64,000 nucleotides of DNA from JAGLSB01 sp023135955 (GCA_030673645.1 DAOVIO010000004.1:1-64000); one strand, 5' to 3'; positions 33,232 through 42,693 are shown, counted from the stretch's first letter. The notes: generated by a model not told the origin, from the letters alone. A program made the numbers and translations.

Positions 33232-35637
33232 ATGAAAATAAAATATCTGAGCATCTATATTCTTTTTTTTCTCTTCCTATCTCTAAACATTCCGTGCGCT
33301 AATTCCCAGTCTTATAGAAACAATTCTGATCTCAAACTTGAAAATATAATGAAGGGTGTTGAATGGATGGGAACTCCTCCTGATAATATAGAATGGAGTG
33401 TTAACGGAGATGTAGTTTATTTTGACTGGAATCCTGATAATGAATTAATCCCTCCTAAATATAAATATGAACTGGCAAGCGGTAATCTGACGAAATTATC
33501 TTTAGAAGATAAAAGAAACAAGTTGCCATCAAGGGGAAAAACAGCAAATAAAGCAAAAGACAAATATATTTTTGTTGATAAGGGTAAACTCTGCATTTAT
33601 CATGTAAATGATAGAAAAAAACAAACCTTACTCGAGTTGGGCACCTCCATCTCCTCTCCTTTTTTCTCAAATAATGAAGATGCAATATATTTCAAGTTGG
33701 AAAACAATCTATATAAATATACAATTGAAAATGGCAGCGTAATAAAACTTACAAATTTTGTAGCTGAAAAGAAGAAACCAGAGAAGCCTAAATGGTCAAA
33801 TGATCAGGAAAAATGGCTTTATAAAGATCAGATGGCTTTGTTTGATGTTATAAAGCAAAATGAAGAAAAATCAAATCTACGGAAGGCTGAACAAGAAGAA
33901 TTAGAAGAAAAAAAGCCTGTTTCCATCACTATTGATAAAGCAAGAATCTCTTCCTTTGGTGTTAGTGCTGACAAGAAATACATTACTTTCCTGAGTTTCA
34001 AAACTTCAACTAACGGAAAACGTGCCGATATGCCCAAATATGTCACTGAATCAGGATTTACAGAAGCTCAAAGTGTAAGGTCAAAAGTTGGATCTCCATA
34101 TGGCGACATGAAATTGGGAATCATTAATATTGAAAAAGATAGTTTCTATTATGCTGATATTACCGGACTACCAGGAATTTACGATTTCTCTGTTTTTGGA
34201 GAAAAACAGAAAATTATAACCAAAGAAGAGCCACGAAAAGTATACTTCAGCAACCCCCTTTGGTCTCCGGAAAATGACAAAGTAATAGTAAATATAAGAT
34301 CTACTGATAATAAGGACCGGTGGATTGCTGAGCTTAATCTCGAATCCGGAGATCTCGTTTCACTTAATCGCCAAAATGATGAAGCATGGATTGCCGGTCC
34401 TGGTATAGGTTGGTCAACATCCTCAGGAACTCTTGGTTGGCTTGATGATAATAGATCAATATTCTTTCAGTCTGAAGAAAGCGGTTATTCGCATCTCTAC
34501 TCTCTTAATGTTGAATCTGGAAAGAAAAAAGCTCTTACCAAAGGTTCCTTCGAAATATACAATCCCTTTCTTTCAAATGACCAGGAATTCTTCTATTTCA
34601 CATCTAACGAAATTGATCCCGGCCAGCATCATTTCTACAAAATGAATGACAAAGGTGGTAAGAGGGAACAGATTACTTCTGATGCCGGAAACAACGAAGT
34701 ATCTCTTTCTCCGGATGAAAAAACCATGATTATTCGTCATTCTTATGCTAATAAACCCTGGGAACTATATGTTATGAAGATGGATGGGAAAGGTGAAGGA
34801 GAATGGGGAAAGTATTCGAAGATTACAGATTCTTATTCCGATGACTTTAAATCTTATAACTGGCGCGAGCCCGATTTTATCATGGTTCCCGCATCTGATG
34901 GTGAAAATATTCCGGCAAGAATTTATCGTCCGGAAGAAAATAAAAAGAATGGTGCCGCAGTAGTATTTGTCCATGGTGCCGGCTACCTCCAAAATGCCCA
35001 TAAATGGTGGAGCAGTTATTATCGCGAATATATGTTTAACAATTTCCTTGTCGATAACGGTTATACTGTTCTCGACCTCGATTACAGGGCAAGTGCGGGT
35101 TATGGTCGCGACTGGAGAACAGCAATCTACCGGCACATGGGAGGAAAAGATTTAAGCGATAATGTTGATGGTGCAAAATTTCTGGTCGAAGCTGAAGGAA
35201 TCGACAAAAATCGAATCGGAATTTATGGAGGTTCATATGGCGGATTTATTACCCTAATGGCACAGTTTACTAACCCGGGTGTATTTAAGGCTGGTGCAGC
35301 CTTGCGACCTGTGACGGATTGGGCGCATTATAATCACGGATATACTTCAAATATTCTGAATACTCCTGTTGAAGACTCAATTTCTTACCGAAGAAGTTCT
35401 CCGATTTATTTTGCTGAAGGATTCGAAGATCATCTTGTAATGCTTCACGGAATGATGGATGATAATGTTCACTTCCAGGATGTGGTAAGGCTATCTCAAA
35501 GATTAATTGAATTGCAAAAAGATAATTGGGAATTGGCTGTATTCCCGCTTGAGGCCCATGGATTTAAGGAATGGACCAGTTGGTTGGATGAATATAAGAG
35601 GATATATAAGATTTTTGAAATGAATCTGCTGGATTAG
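33232..35637 (+). CDS. Secreted S9-family (prolyl oligopeptidase/DPP-like) peptidase
   Basis: An 801-residue protein with signal peptide (IYILFFLFLSLNIPCANS). A beta-propeller of about 500 residues with WSPE/FSVF-type blades precedes the alpha/beta hydrolase domain. The nucleophile is in RIGIYGGSYGGFITLMAQF, the Asp in HGMMDDNVHFQD, and the His in FPLEAHGFKEW, so the triad is complete. It likely trims peptides in the periplasm, a common trait in protein-degrading Bacteroidota. Its stop codon lies within a 42-base hairpin shared with the convergent gene. Confidence 0.92.
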   Translation: MKIKYLSIYILFFLFLSLNIPCANSQSYRNNSDLKLENIMKGVEWMGTPPDNIEWSVNGDVVYFDWNPDNELIPPKYKYELASGNLTKLSLEDKRNKLPSRGKTANKAKDKYIFVDKGKLCIYHVNDRKKQTLLELGTSISSPFFSNNEDAIYFKLENNLYKYTIENGSVIKLTNFVAEKKKPEKPKWSNDQEKWLYKDQMALFDVIKQNEEKSNLRKAEQEELEEKKPVSITIDKARISSFGVSADKKYITFLSFKTSTNGKRADMPKYVTESGFTEAQSVRSKVGSPYGDMKLGIINIEKDSFYYADITGLPGIYDFSVFGEKQKIITKEEPRKVYFSNPLWSPENDKVIVNIRSTDNKDRWIAELNLESGDLVSLNRQNDEAWIAGPGIGWSTSSGTLGWLDDNRSIFFQSEESGYSHLYSLNVESGKKKALTKGSFEIYNPFLSNDQEFFYFTSNEIDPGQHHFYKMNDKGGKREQITSDAGNNEVSLSPDEKTMIIRHSYANKPWELYVMKMDGKGEGEWGKYSKITDSYSDDFKSYNWREPDFIMVPASDGENIPARIYRPEENKKNGAAVVFVHGAGYLQNAHKWWSSYYREYMFNNFLVDNGYTVLDLDYRASAGYGRDWRTAIYRHMGGKDLSDNVDGAKFLVEAEGIDKNRIGIYGGSYGGFITLMAQFTNPGVFKAGAALRPVTDWAHYNHGYTSNILNTPVEDSISYRRSSPIYFAEGFEDHLVMLHGMMDDNVHFQDVVRLSQRLIELQKDNWELAVFPLEAHGFKEWTSWLDEYKRIYKIFEMNLLD

Positions 35638-35672
35638 GTAGAGACGCAAAATCTTGCGTCTCTACCTAATCC
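35631..35672. repeat. 42-bp perfect hairpin spanning both stop codons
   Basis: Arms of 19 bases pair perfectly around a 4-base loop. The core reads GTAGAGACGCAA ... TTGCGTCTCTAC. The stop codon of the plus-strand S9 peptidase (35635-35637) is in the left arm, and the TAG of the convergent minus-strand gene (35666-35668) is in the right arm. It can serve as terminator for both. I recall this GAGACGCAA type as a dispersed repeat in many Bacteroidota genomes. Confidence 0.92.
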
Positions 35673-36592
35673 CCCAATTCCGAAACCATCCACCCCGGCC
35701 TTTCAAAGCTCAATACTACTGAAATTCCAATAGTCGTATAAGGAAAATCATTTATCCCGGTCTGAAACCTTAGTTTATAATTAAGCTGGGATTCCAAAGC
35801 AGATTTTATTTCCATTCTATAGACCAATGGCTGATCTCCATTTCCAAAATAACCATAATATCCTCCCAGGCCGGAATCTAGATGAAACTTTTCAAATCCT
35901 AATACAAAACCTACAGCATATAAAATAGCGTCATTTTGCACATAGTCATCGCGATTGGTCTGATAAGAATAAAAACCTCCCATTCCATAAGGTCGCCAGT
36001 ATTTTAATTTTCCTTTTCTTGTTTCAATATCTTTCCCCATTGATAAATCAAAATAATAACCGGGGGCATCGGTATGCCTTGCATTTCCAAGATTTGTTCC
36101 AGAAGATGTCTTCAGATTTATGCTTGCCATAATATCCGGCAACCGATCCTTGTCTTTTATAATCTGCAAATAGGTTGTTACATATACATCGCCAAAACTA
36201 CCCCCTGAAGGTTCAAAGTCACGAGCTCTTCTCAAATCACGTGTCTCTATGTCCATAGAATAAATCTCATATGGAACATAACTAACATTTACTCCCGCAA
36301 TACCCGGCGCCAGAGCCAGATTCAGTTTAGTAAAAAGATTTGCAGTTTGATCTCCGATTGATGAATGATAAGACGCCCCCAACTCATATTCAAAATCACC
36401 TGAAAATATTCCCGTATTAAATTCGGGCACAGGAAGAGCATTGGGTCCCATGTATGAAGGCGAATAAATAATATACTCCCTCCATGATGTAACTCCATCC
36501 CAATTATGCAAATCATTCCACCAGTTATAATCTTGCGAAAAAACGGAATGAAAGCCCGAGAAGATTATGAGAATCAGTAATATTCGCTTCAT
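35666..36592 (-). CDS. Outer-membrane beta-barrel protein, unknown function
   Basis: A 308-residue protein with signal peptide (MKRILLILIIFSGFHSVFSQ) and many amphipathic strands separated by glycine- and aspartate-rich turns (YELGASYHSSIGDQTANLF, FDLSMGKDIETRKG, YYGYFGNGDQ). The C-terminal part TTIGISVVLSFERPGW looks like a closing strand. No family name is certain. Convergent with the S9 peptidase; both stops lie in one hairpin. Confidence 0.65.
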   Translation of the reverse strand: MKRILLILIIFSGFHSVFSQDYNWWNDLHNWDGVTSWREYIIYSPSYMGPNALPVPEFNTGIFSGDFEYELGASYHSSIGDQTANLFTKLNLALAPGIAGVNVSYVPYEIYSMDIETRDLRRARDFEPSGGSFGDVYVTTYLQIIKDKDRLPDIMASINLKTSSGTNLGNARHTDAPGYYFDLSMGKDIETRKGKLKYWRPYGMGGFYSYQTNRDDYVQNDAILYAVGFVLGFEKFHLDSGLGGYYGYFGNGDQPLVYRMEIKSALESQLNYKLRFQTGINDFPYTTIGISVVLSFERPGWMVSELGD

Positions 36593-36902
36593 AAGGTAAA
36601 AATAGGAAAAATGTTGAATTATAGATTTGTGGGCGATTTCTTGAAAATATCTTTAGTCCTAAAGCTTTTTCATAAAGATGTATGTATTCTTCATATTCTC
36701 TATTATTTTACTGTATGTTAATACCTTACGCAGAGGCTCGCTAAGAACCGCAAAGCTTCGCAAAGGATTTCTTAGCGAACCTTTGCGAAAACTTTGCGTG
36801 TCTCTGCGTAATTTTCATATTATCTGACCCAAAGGGAGCCATTTATAAACAGTTTATTCTAAAATACCCTTTTCACACAATCAATATTTCCTAATCTAAA
36901 TC
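36593..36902. other. Intergenic region with an 86-bp inverted-repeat element
   Basis: About 310 bases between two minus-strand genes. The outer parts are plain AT-rich sequence; the middle holds the element at 36726-36811. Confidence 0.7.
36726..36811. repeat. MITE/REP-like element TTACGCAGAG...CTCTGCGTAA
   Basis: Perfect 10-base terminal inverted repeats (36726-36735 and 36802-36811) enclose a region built of CGCAAAG, TTTGCG, CGCTAAG and CTTAGCG pieces, so the whole can fold into a long imperfect hairpin. No coding capacity. I recall such CTCTGCG/TTTGCG elements from other bacteria as dispersed repeats. Confidence 0.8.
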
Positions 36903-38414
36903 TTAACTATACCACTTCCTCTTACGATCCAGATCTCCGGCAAGAATTCTGTTTAAAATATTCACATCTTCGATAATCTGAAAGTCAAACATTCCAACGC
37001 AGATAAAATCAGCTCCACTCTCGAAGGCATACTTGAATCCGTCTTCTGGCTTAATTGCCCCTCCAGCTAAAACTTTAAATCCAAACAATGGAATATCAAA
37101 ATTTTGGAAAAAATCGACAGTCTTTTCAGGGAAAATATCAAAGATATTATCATGAAATTCATTATGATTTAAGCTTTTCTTTGTATCAACCTCAAACTCT
37201 ACACGATTTTCTCTTGGGTGTGCCGACCAGTAATTATCATGGTGGACAGTTTTAAAATAGTAATCTGGTCTGATCCCGGCTTTCTCGCATGCGATCGGTA
37301 CCTGAATAGTATGGCCTCCTACTCCGGCCAGCATTCCCTGACTTCGTGTGTATTCTAACGCCATTTCAATCATATCTAAACGTTCATTCTTAACCAGCTT
37401 ATCTGCATTTCCCCCTTGAACATACATTGTTGTAACCCCATAATCTCTTGCTTCTTTGAATTGCCACAGAGGATCCTCATGATCGGGTTCCATATGAACC
37501 TGGGCAATTGTATGCATCTTACTTCCGGAAATCCTTTTATACCTGTTGAAAAATTGCATATTAGAAAGAACTACATTGGTTACATTTATACCAGCTTGTT
37601 CAGCAATATTGAAAGTTTCGTAAATCTTTTTTTCAGTATTATAATGTCTGAATAATCTATTTGCGTATAGAAGATCGCGAGCGTGAGCGTAACCGCTGAT
37701 TAAATTGCAGCCCATTATCAATCGGCTAAATTCAAGATCACCAATTTTCCCTTTAGGCATAGTCCCTTCTAATTCATTAAGATTAAAGTTTTTAAAGCTC
37801 ATCGTTGCCCCGGTACTGCCATCCAACTCTCCTTCAGCGGCTTTCATCCCTGCAGTATAAACTATTCCACCTATAAAAGGGAGGGTCGCTAAGCTCTTTA
37901 GCATATCCCTTCTACTGTTTGATGAATTATCATTTTCTAAATCTTGCCCGGCTTTCTTTTTATTGAACAAAGCCATAATGCTAAATTCCACAGAAGGAAA
38001 ACCAGCGATCAGTCCAAGGGCAATCGCCTCAATAAAATTTCGGTTAATAATCCAAAAATGACCCTCAATACTTCCAATTAATAAATGGTTTCCAAATGGA
38101 GGGTAAGAGAGATAATACATCAACAATAAAAGAATTCCGGCGTAAGATGCAAAACGGATAAATATTCCTAAAATAAGACCTGATCCAATTATTATTAAGC
38201 CCCATAAATTGAGGAAATCAACTATATTTAAAAGAAATTCATTTGCTGCCAGAGAATGGAAAAATCCCGATAAAAACCCATAAGAGCCCTCAAGATAATT
38301 TTTAGCTGTCCAATTCGTACTGAATAATTTAATAATCCCTTCATAAAGGAAATGCCAGCCAATTACAAAGCGTAACAAAAAGAGTAGCCACTGTTTTGGA
38401 GTTTTCATGGACAC
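36903..38414 (-). CDS. DoxX-like membrane domain fused to a TIM-barrel-like domain
   Basis: A 503-residue fusion. Residues 1-160 have four to five membrane helices of DoxX/SURF4 type (WLLFLLRFVIGWHFLYEGII near the start). About residue 168 an internal Tat-like segment SRRDMLKSLATLPFIGGIVY forms another helix. The last 300 residues resemble an aldo-keto-reductase-like or other TIM barrel: GDLEFSRLIMGCNLISGYAH, YETFNIAEQAGINVTNVVLS, HTIAQVHMEPDHEDP, ADFICVGMFDFQIIEDVNIL. Such an order would anchor a soluble domain on the outer face of the membrane. Function unknown. Confidence 0.75.
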   Translation of the reverse strand: MSMKTPKQWLLFLLRFVIGWHFLYEGIIKLFSTNWTAKNYLEGSYGFLSGFFHSLAANEFLLNIVDFLNLWGLIIIGSGLILGIFIRFASYAGILLLLMYYLSYPPFGNHLLIGSIEGHFWIINRNFIEAIALGLIAGFPSVEFSIMALFNKKKAGQDLENDNSSNSRRDMLKSLATLPFIGGIVYTAGMKAAEGELDGSTGATMSFKNFNLNELEGTMPKGKIGDLEFSRLIMGCNLISGYAHARDLLYANRLFRHYNTEKKIYETFNIAEQAGINVTNVVLSNMQFFNRYKRISGSKMHTIAQVHMEPDHEDPLWQFKEARDYGVTTMYVQGGNADKLVKNERLDMIEMALEYTRSQGMLAGVGGHTIQVPIACEKAGIRPDYYFKTVHHDNYWSAHPRENRVEFEVDTKKSLNHNEFHDNIFDIFPEKTVDFFQNFDIPLFGFKVLAGGAIKPEDGFKYAFESGADFICVGMFDFQIIEDVNILNRILAGDLDRKRKWYS

Positions 38415-38759
38415 TTGTGTTAGAAGTTAATACTCACAAATTTAGAAGAAATGGATTTAAAAAAAATAGCAGGTTGTAATTTTGATTCGATCTTAATACA
38501 AGAAATTATAAATACAACTGAAAAAGATGAGATTGCTTTAGTCGCTAACTGCCTCGGGTTCCCCCGTTATAATCTAGTCTTGGGAAAGTGAGGACGGGAT
38601 TGCTTCAGTCACCCTCGTACCTCGGGTTCCCTCGCAATTGACGCGGCTTTGGTGGTGCGGGGGGATAAAAAAGTTGGCAGCTTTGCCGCCAACTTTTTTA
38701 TCCCCTACACACTAGTATGCTAGGTCTCTGCCGACGAAGAAGGCGAAGCAATCTCGCAT
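38415..38759. repeat. Intergenic repeat region with tandem CCTCGGGTTCCC blocks
   Basis: Two direct copies of a GATTGCTTYAGTC...CCTCGGGTTCCC block (about 38531-38570 and 38598-38635) are followed by a long hairpin and then GAAGAAGGCGAAGCAATCTCG on the other side. This resembles a dispersed GAGATTGCTTCGTC-type element. No gene seen. Confidence 0.65.
38661..38705 (-). terminator. Long hairpin terminator after the LolA-like operon
   Basis: Arms GGGGATAAAAAAGTTGGC and its exact complement (38661-38678, 38688-38705) around a 9-base loop, with T- and A-runs inside the stem, so it can act in both directions. It lies 55 bases after the last gene of the minus-strand ABC operon. Confidence 0.8.
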
Positions 38760-39497
38760 CTACTTCTTAAGGCTGGCTTTAGAAAATATCACTTCGGGAA
38801 TTTCTTTATCAAATTCAATTTCAGTAATAACAAACTCTGTTCCCTTTCCGGTCTTAAGCATATCATTGAATACAATTCTCATTGGAAACCACTTCCCTGC
38901 AACTTGTTTCACGTCAAATAATTCAGTCTTTTTTAACAATTTACCACTCTTGGCATAAAGCTCTTCTTTAAGTGGGACATTCCTATCTTTATCCACCCAT
39001 ACAATCCGCTTAGGATAAGAAACTGTATTATCTGTTGCGTTCATTTCAATAATCCAACAATTTCTAGATTCTATTTGCTCTTCACCGGTTACCGTAGCAT
39101 CATAATGATCGCTTAATTTACTGTCGTCCATCATGTCTTCATATGAGAGGTCAGAACCCATAAGCGATTGTCTGAGCATATGTCCGGCAATCTGAATTGT
39201 CCGGTCGGTTGAAGGTGAATATAGCCATAGTTTGTCCTCCAGTTTTAGCATCTTCGTTCCTCTTTCGCGGGCTGGGTTCAGGTATTCAGTGAATGCTTTT
39301 TCATCACCAACTATCCATGATTTGGATTCAATCGTCCTGTCCCCTCTTTTCCCATGAATAACCATTTTAGAAGTGTGTATCATGGATTTTGCGGACATGT
39401 TTTTATCAATTTTATCCATAATTACATCCCCTTCAGGAAACTGGGCAGCCAGTGAAAGGGGGAAAATAATTGATATTAGAAATATTAATCGTGTCAT
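38760..39497 (-). CDS. LolA-like outer-membrane lipoprotein-sorting protein
   Basis: Start set at ATG 39497, giving a signal peptide MTRLIFLISIIFPLSLAAQF. The 245-residue product has the beta-rich LolA/LppX-type pattern: MLKLEDKLWLYSPSTDRTIQ, LMGSDLSYEDMMDDSKLSDH, NCWIIEMNATDN, YPKRIVWVDKDRNVPLKEEL. This is the group annotated as outer membrane lipoprotein-sorting protein, seen beside ABC or MMPL-type exporters. It is the last gene of the TetR-porin-ABC operon and probably carries the extracted lipid or lipoprotein through the periplasm. Confidence 0.85.
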   Translation of the reverse strand: MTRLIFLISIIFPLSLAAQFPEGDVIMDKIDKNMSAKSMIHTSKMVIHGKRGDRTIESKSWIVGDEKAFTEYLNPARERGTKMLKLEDKLWLYSPSTDRTIQIAGHMLRQSLMGSDLSYEDMMDDSKLSDHYDATVTGEEQIESRNCWIIEMNATDNTVSYPKRIVWVDKDRNVPLKEELYAKSGKLLKKTELFDVKQVAGKWFPMRIVFNDMLKTGKGTEFVITEIEFDKEIPEVIFSKASLKK

Positions 39498-39530
39498 AAG
39501 GTTTAACTTTTTAATGTATTTCAAATTTGG

Positions 39531-40814
39531 TTATCCGCCCCAGGCATCAAGCTCTTTAAATAATTGGGCTGTTTGTCTTTTATAAATGCCGATACCTGAC
39601 AGTAATGTTCCAAGTACAATAGAAAATAATCCGGGAATAAATCCGAGATAATATGCTTCCGGAGTAATCCTTGCTCTTATTATACCCGGCATCATCATAG
39701 TTGAACCCTCCATCATTCCTGAAATATCAATTCCTTTTGTTTGAAGCAAGTAGGCAAAAAACAGTCCGAAAATTGTTCCAGACACAGATCCTACTATTCC
39801 TATTAGAACGGATTCACTAATCATGCTTCTGTAAATATGACCCTTCTCTTCACCAATAGCCAACCTTAAACCTACTTCTCCATATCTACGCAGACCACCA
39901 ATCAGGCCTGTGTTCCATAGCACTGTCGACATAATTAGAATAAATACAAAAGCAATTATTCCAGCTAAACTGTCTGCCATATCTATCATGGTAGCAAAGG
40001 TATTCTGGTCACGCATACTTACCATCATAGGAGAAAACTCATCCTCATTTGATGAATACTTCTCATTAAATTCTGTTGATAATGCTACAGCATTTTCGTC
40101 TTCATAGTAACCACCCCCAAAATATCCAAGCAATTCCCCGGTAGCGTCATTCATATCCAAAGCCAGGCGAATATCTTCGATATCAGCAATCATTGCTCCA
40201 CGATCCATAGCTGGTATTCCAAAAATTACAGTGCCTGACACTTTAAAATTTGATATTGACATCCCTCCATACATCGTTGCTGAAATTAGTGTCACTTCAT
40301 CACCGGGATTAACACCAAGGTTTTGCGAAAAATCTTCACTCAATAAAACTTCACCCGGAGATTCAGGTATGGCTCCTCTTACAATCGATTCTCTAAGATT
40401 CATTCTGTCAATTTCCCCTGATCCTTCGTTAAATATATCAATAGCAATTCCCATGGCAGGACCTTGTGCGTATGTTTCACCAAACTCATCAGGAGCATCA
40501 ACCAGTCCCCCAAATTTTATTCTTTCAACCCATGTCATATCGGGGTATTGAGCTTCAATATTTTCCCTAAGCTCTTTTACATCAATTAGTGCAAGATCGT
40601 TTGGCGCCAGATCAGAATTTTCAGCATAGACCCGAGACATAACTTTCACATGCCCGGTGCTAAATCTGGCTGTTAGCTCTAAAGTGTCACCCATAACTCC
40701 GGTGATATAGCAGTGCATCAGAACCGTTAGCATTACTCCAATCGAAACAATAATTATTGGGAGAATACTTCGATGTTTATCGCGTAATAATCCTTTTATT
40801 ATAAATCGTATCAT
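39531..40814 (-). CDS. ABC transporter permease (FtsX/MacB type), second
   Basis: A 427-residue permease with an N-terminal helix (SILPIIIVSIGVMLTVLMHC), a large extracytoplasmic domain of about 230 residues and three further helices at the C-terminal end (LAGIIAFVFILIMSTVLWNT, LLGIVGSVSGTIFGLFFAYL-like, GLFSIVLGTLLSGIGIY). This is the LolC/MacB topology. Its start overlaps the stop of the first permease by four bases. It forms a heteromeric exporter with that permease and the ATPase. Confidence 0.87.
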   Translation of the reverse strand: MIRFIIKGLLRDKHRSILPIIIVSIGVMLTVLMHCYITGVMGDTLELTARFSTGHVKVMSRVYAENSDLAPNDLALIDVKELRENIEAQYPDMTWVERIKFGGLVDAPDEFGETYAQGPAMGIAIDIFNEGSGEIDRMNLRESIVRGAIPESPGEVLLSEDFSQNLGVNPGDEVTLISATMYGGMSISNFKVSGTVIFGIPAMDRGAMIADIEDIRLALDMNDATGELLGYFGGGYYEDENAVALSTEFNEKYSSNEDEFSPMMVSMRDQNTFATMIDMADSLAGIIAFVFILIMSTVLWNTGLIGGLRRYGEVGLRLAIGEEKGHIYRSMISESVLIGIVGSVSGTIFGLFFAYLLQTKGIDISGMMEGSTMMMPGIIRARITPEAYYLGFIPGLFSIVLGTLLSGIGIYKRQTAQLFKELDAWGG

Positions 40815-41983
40815 ATCGTTTTTCCTTTCAATGCTTCTGTAGGTTTCATTTTTGAGATTTTTCGGGTTGGCAGGTAACTAACAATGGTCGTTGTGATTAC
40901 TATTAAAAGAATGGTAACAGTTACCAGTCCCAAAGAGTAATATGGATATAGGGTCTCAGCCATAGTAATTCCCATATCACTTCCATCCATTCCAAAACTC
41001 ATTCCCTTCTTTGCCTGCTGAATAAAAAGTGGAACCCCATAAAGAGACCCCACAGCAACAGCTAAAATAGAATGCATTCCCCCTTCCACAGTAAAAAGGC
41101 CTATAACCTGTCCTTTAGTCATCCCCATTGCAAAATAAGTTCCTATCTCTTTTTGTCTCCTGAATATCGCTAATATTTGTGTGTCGAATATTGCAAGCCA
41201 GGCCAGCATTAATAATATGAAATAAAATATGGAACCTCCTATTGACTTGGACTTAATAAGTTTATCAATATCACTCATCAAATAAGAAAGATCCTTAAAA
41301 TCCCAGGCTTCATATTCAGCTTTGTCCAATTCATCATTTGCAGCAACAATAATCGTAGCCTCCCCTGGCATTACCATCATTTCCTGTAACTTCTCCAGAG
41401 GTATCCATAATTGTCCGCCATCCACCGCAGGAACATTTGTTTTAAAAATAGAGGTAATCATGACCTCATTTGCATCAAAAGTACCATTAGCATCTCTCCA
41501 CCTTAGGGTCATCATGTCCCCCACTTCAAGCTTATTACTTTCAGCCATATGAGCACCAATTATCGCTGGTATTTCGGTAATCATAGTATCAAGCTTCGAA
41601 GTTGGAAGAGCAAGAATATTTTGATTTTTGTCAATTCCTTTAATTAAAATGCTCCGCATTCTACCATTTGGATAGATCGTGCCCTGTGTGATAAGAATAG
41701 GGGCAAGCTTCCTGTTTTCTACCATTGTTACCTGATCATTATTCAACACACCATGACTTTCAGTAAGAGTAAATGGATCGAATGGATCATATTCTTTGTG
41801 CCAGTATTGACCGCCACCATATTCCCAGGTAATAGAATCTACCTTGGCCTGGCGATCCCATCCGTCGAGCAAGCCCTTATGCCAGATAATCATCACAAAA
41901 GCAAGTGACAGAATAATTACATTGAGCCAGGTTCGCAAACCTGCCCCAAGCAAATTTCTATAAGCTAATTTAAAAGCAAGCAT
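40811..41983 (-). CDS. ABC transporter permease (FtsX/MacB type), first
   Basis: A 390-residue permease with an N-terminal helix (GLRTWLNVIILSLAFVMIIW), an extracytoplasmic domain, then FYFILLMLAWLAIFDTQILA, the cytoplasmic coupling stretch RRQKEIGTYFAMGMTKGQVI typical of FtsX-like domains, and two more helices. It is encoded between the ATPase (12 bases upstream) and the second permease (four-base overlap), giving a LolCDE-like set with two different permeases. Confidence 0.88.
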   Translation of the reverse strand: MLAFKLAYRNLLGAGLRTWLNVIILSLAFVMIIWHKGLLDGWDRQAKVDSITWEYGGGQYWHKEYDPFDPFTLTESHGVLNNDQVTMVENRKLAPILITQGTIYPNGRMRSILIKGIDKNQNILALPTSKLDTMITEIPAIIGAHMAESNKLEVGDMMTLRWRDANGTFDANEVMITSIFKTNVPAVDGGQLWIPLEKLQEMMVMPGEATIIVAANDELDKAEYEAWDFKDLSYLMSDIDKLIKSKSIGGSIFYFILLMLAWLAIFDTQILAIFRRQKEIGTYFAMGMTKGQVIGLFTVEGGMHSILAVAVGSLYGVPLFIQQAKKGMSFGMDGSDMGITMAETLYPYYSLGLVTVTILLIVITTTIVSYLPTRKISKMKPTEALKGKTI

Positions 41984-41994
41984 GATTTGTCCTC

Positions 41995-42693
41995 CTAATT
42001 AGATATATATTCATCCTTAACTACCATACCATCTGAAAGACTAATTTTCCGTTTCAGATATTTAATAACCTTGTCGTCATGTGTTGCAAAAAGAAATGAA
42101 GTTTTTAAATCCTCATTCAATTTTACCATGGTTTCAAGGATATGATGAGAGTTTTCAGCATCAAGGTTCGCAGTTGGTTCGTCTGCAAGTACCAGTCGTG
42201 GCTTTTTTACCATAGCTCTGGCAATTGCCACCCTCTGCGATTCGCCACCAGAAAGTTGTGGGGGTTTGGATTTTATTTTTGGTACTAATCCTACCCATTC
42301 CAAAGCTTCCATAACCGCTTTTTTTCGTTCTGCTGAAGTCATTTTTAGTAATAATAAGGGAAATTCAACATTCTCAAAAACGGTATAAACAGGAAGTAGA
42401 TTATAGGATTGAAATATAAATCCCAGGTCTTCCTTTCGTAATTTTGCTGACTCTTTTATACTAAGCTTACTGATAGCTCTTCCCAGAACAACAGCCTCTC
42501 CTTCTGAAGGAGTATCCAGCGACCCAACAATATTCAGCAAAGTTGTTTTGCCTGATCCGCTAGGGCCAACCAGTCCTGCAAATTCGCCTTCACCAAAACT
42601 CAGGTCTATTTCTTTGAGTGCGGTGAACTTACCTCCACCAACAGGAAAATGTTTTGATAACTTGTTGATGGAGATTTGATTTTGTGTTTCCAT
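41995..42693 (-). CDS. ABC transporter ATP-binding protein (LolD/MacB type)
   Basis: A 232-residue ATPase with Walker A GLVGPSGSGKTTLLNIVGSL (residues about 41-60), Q-loop FQSYNLLPVYTVFENVEF, signature QLSGGESQRVAIARAMVKKP and Walker B RLVLADEPTANLD. The LolD-like features (short, one domain, D-loop ANLD) fit transport of lipids or lipoproteins from the inner membrane. It heads the ABC part of the operon, 12 bases before the first permease. Confidence 0.93.
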   Translation of the reverse strand: METQNQISINKLSKHFPVGGGKFTALKEIDLSFGEGEFAGLVGPSGSGKTTLLNIVGSLDTPSEGEAVVLGRAISKLSIKESAKLRKEDLGFIFQSYNLLPVYTVFENVEFPLLLLKMTSAERKKAVMEALEWVGLVPKIKSKPPQLSGGESQRVAIARAMVKKPRLVLADEPTANLDAENSHHILETMVKLNEDLKTSFLFATHDDKVIKYLKRKISLSDGMVVKDEYISN

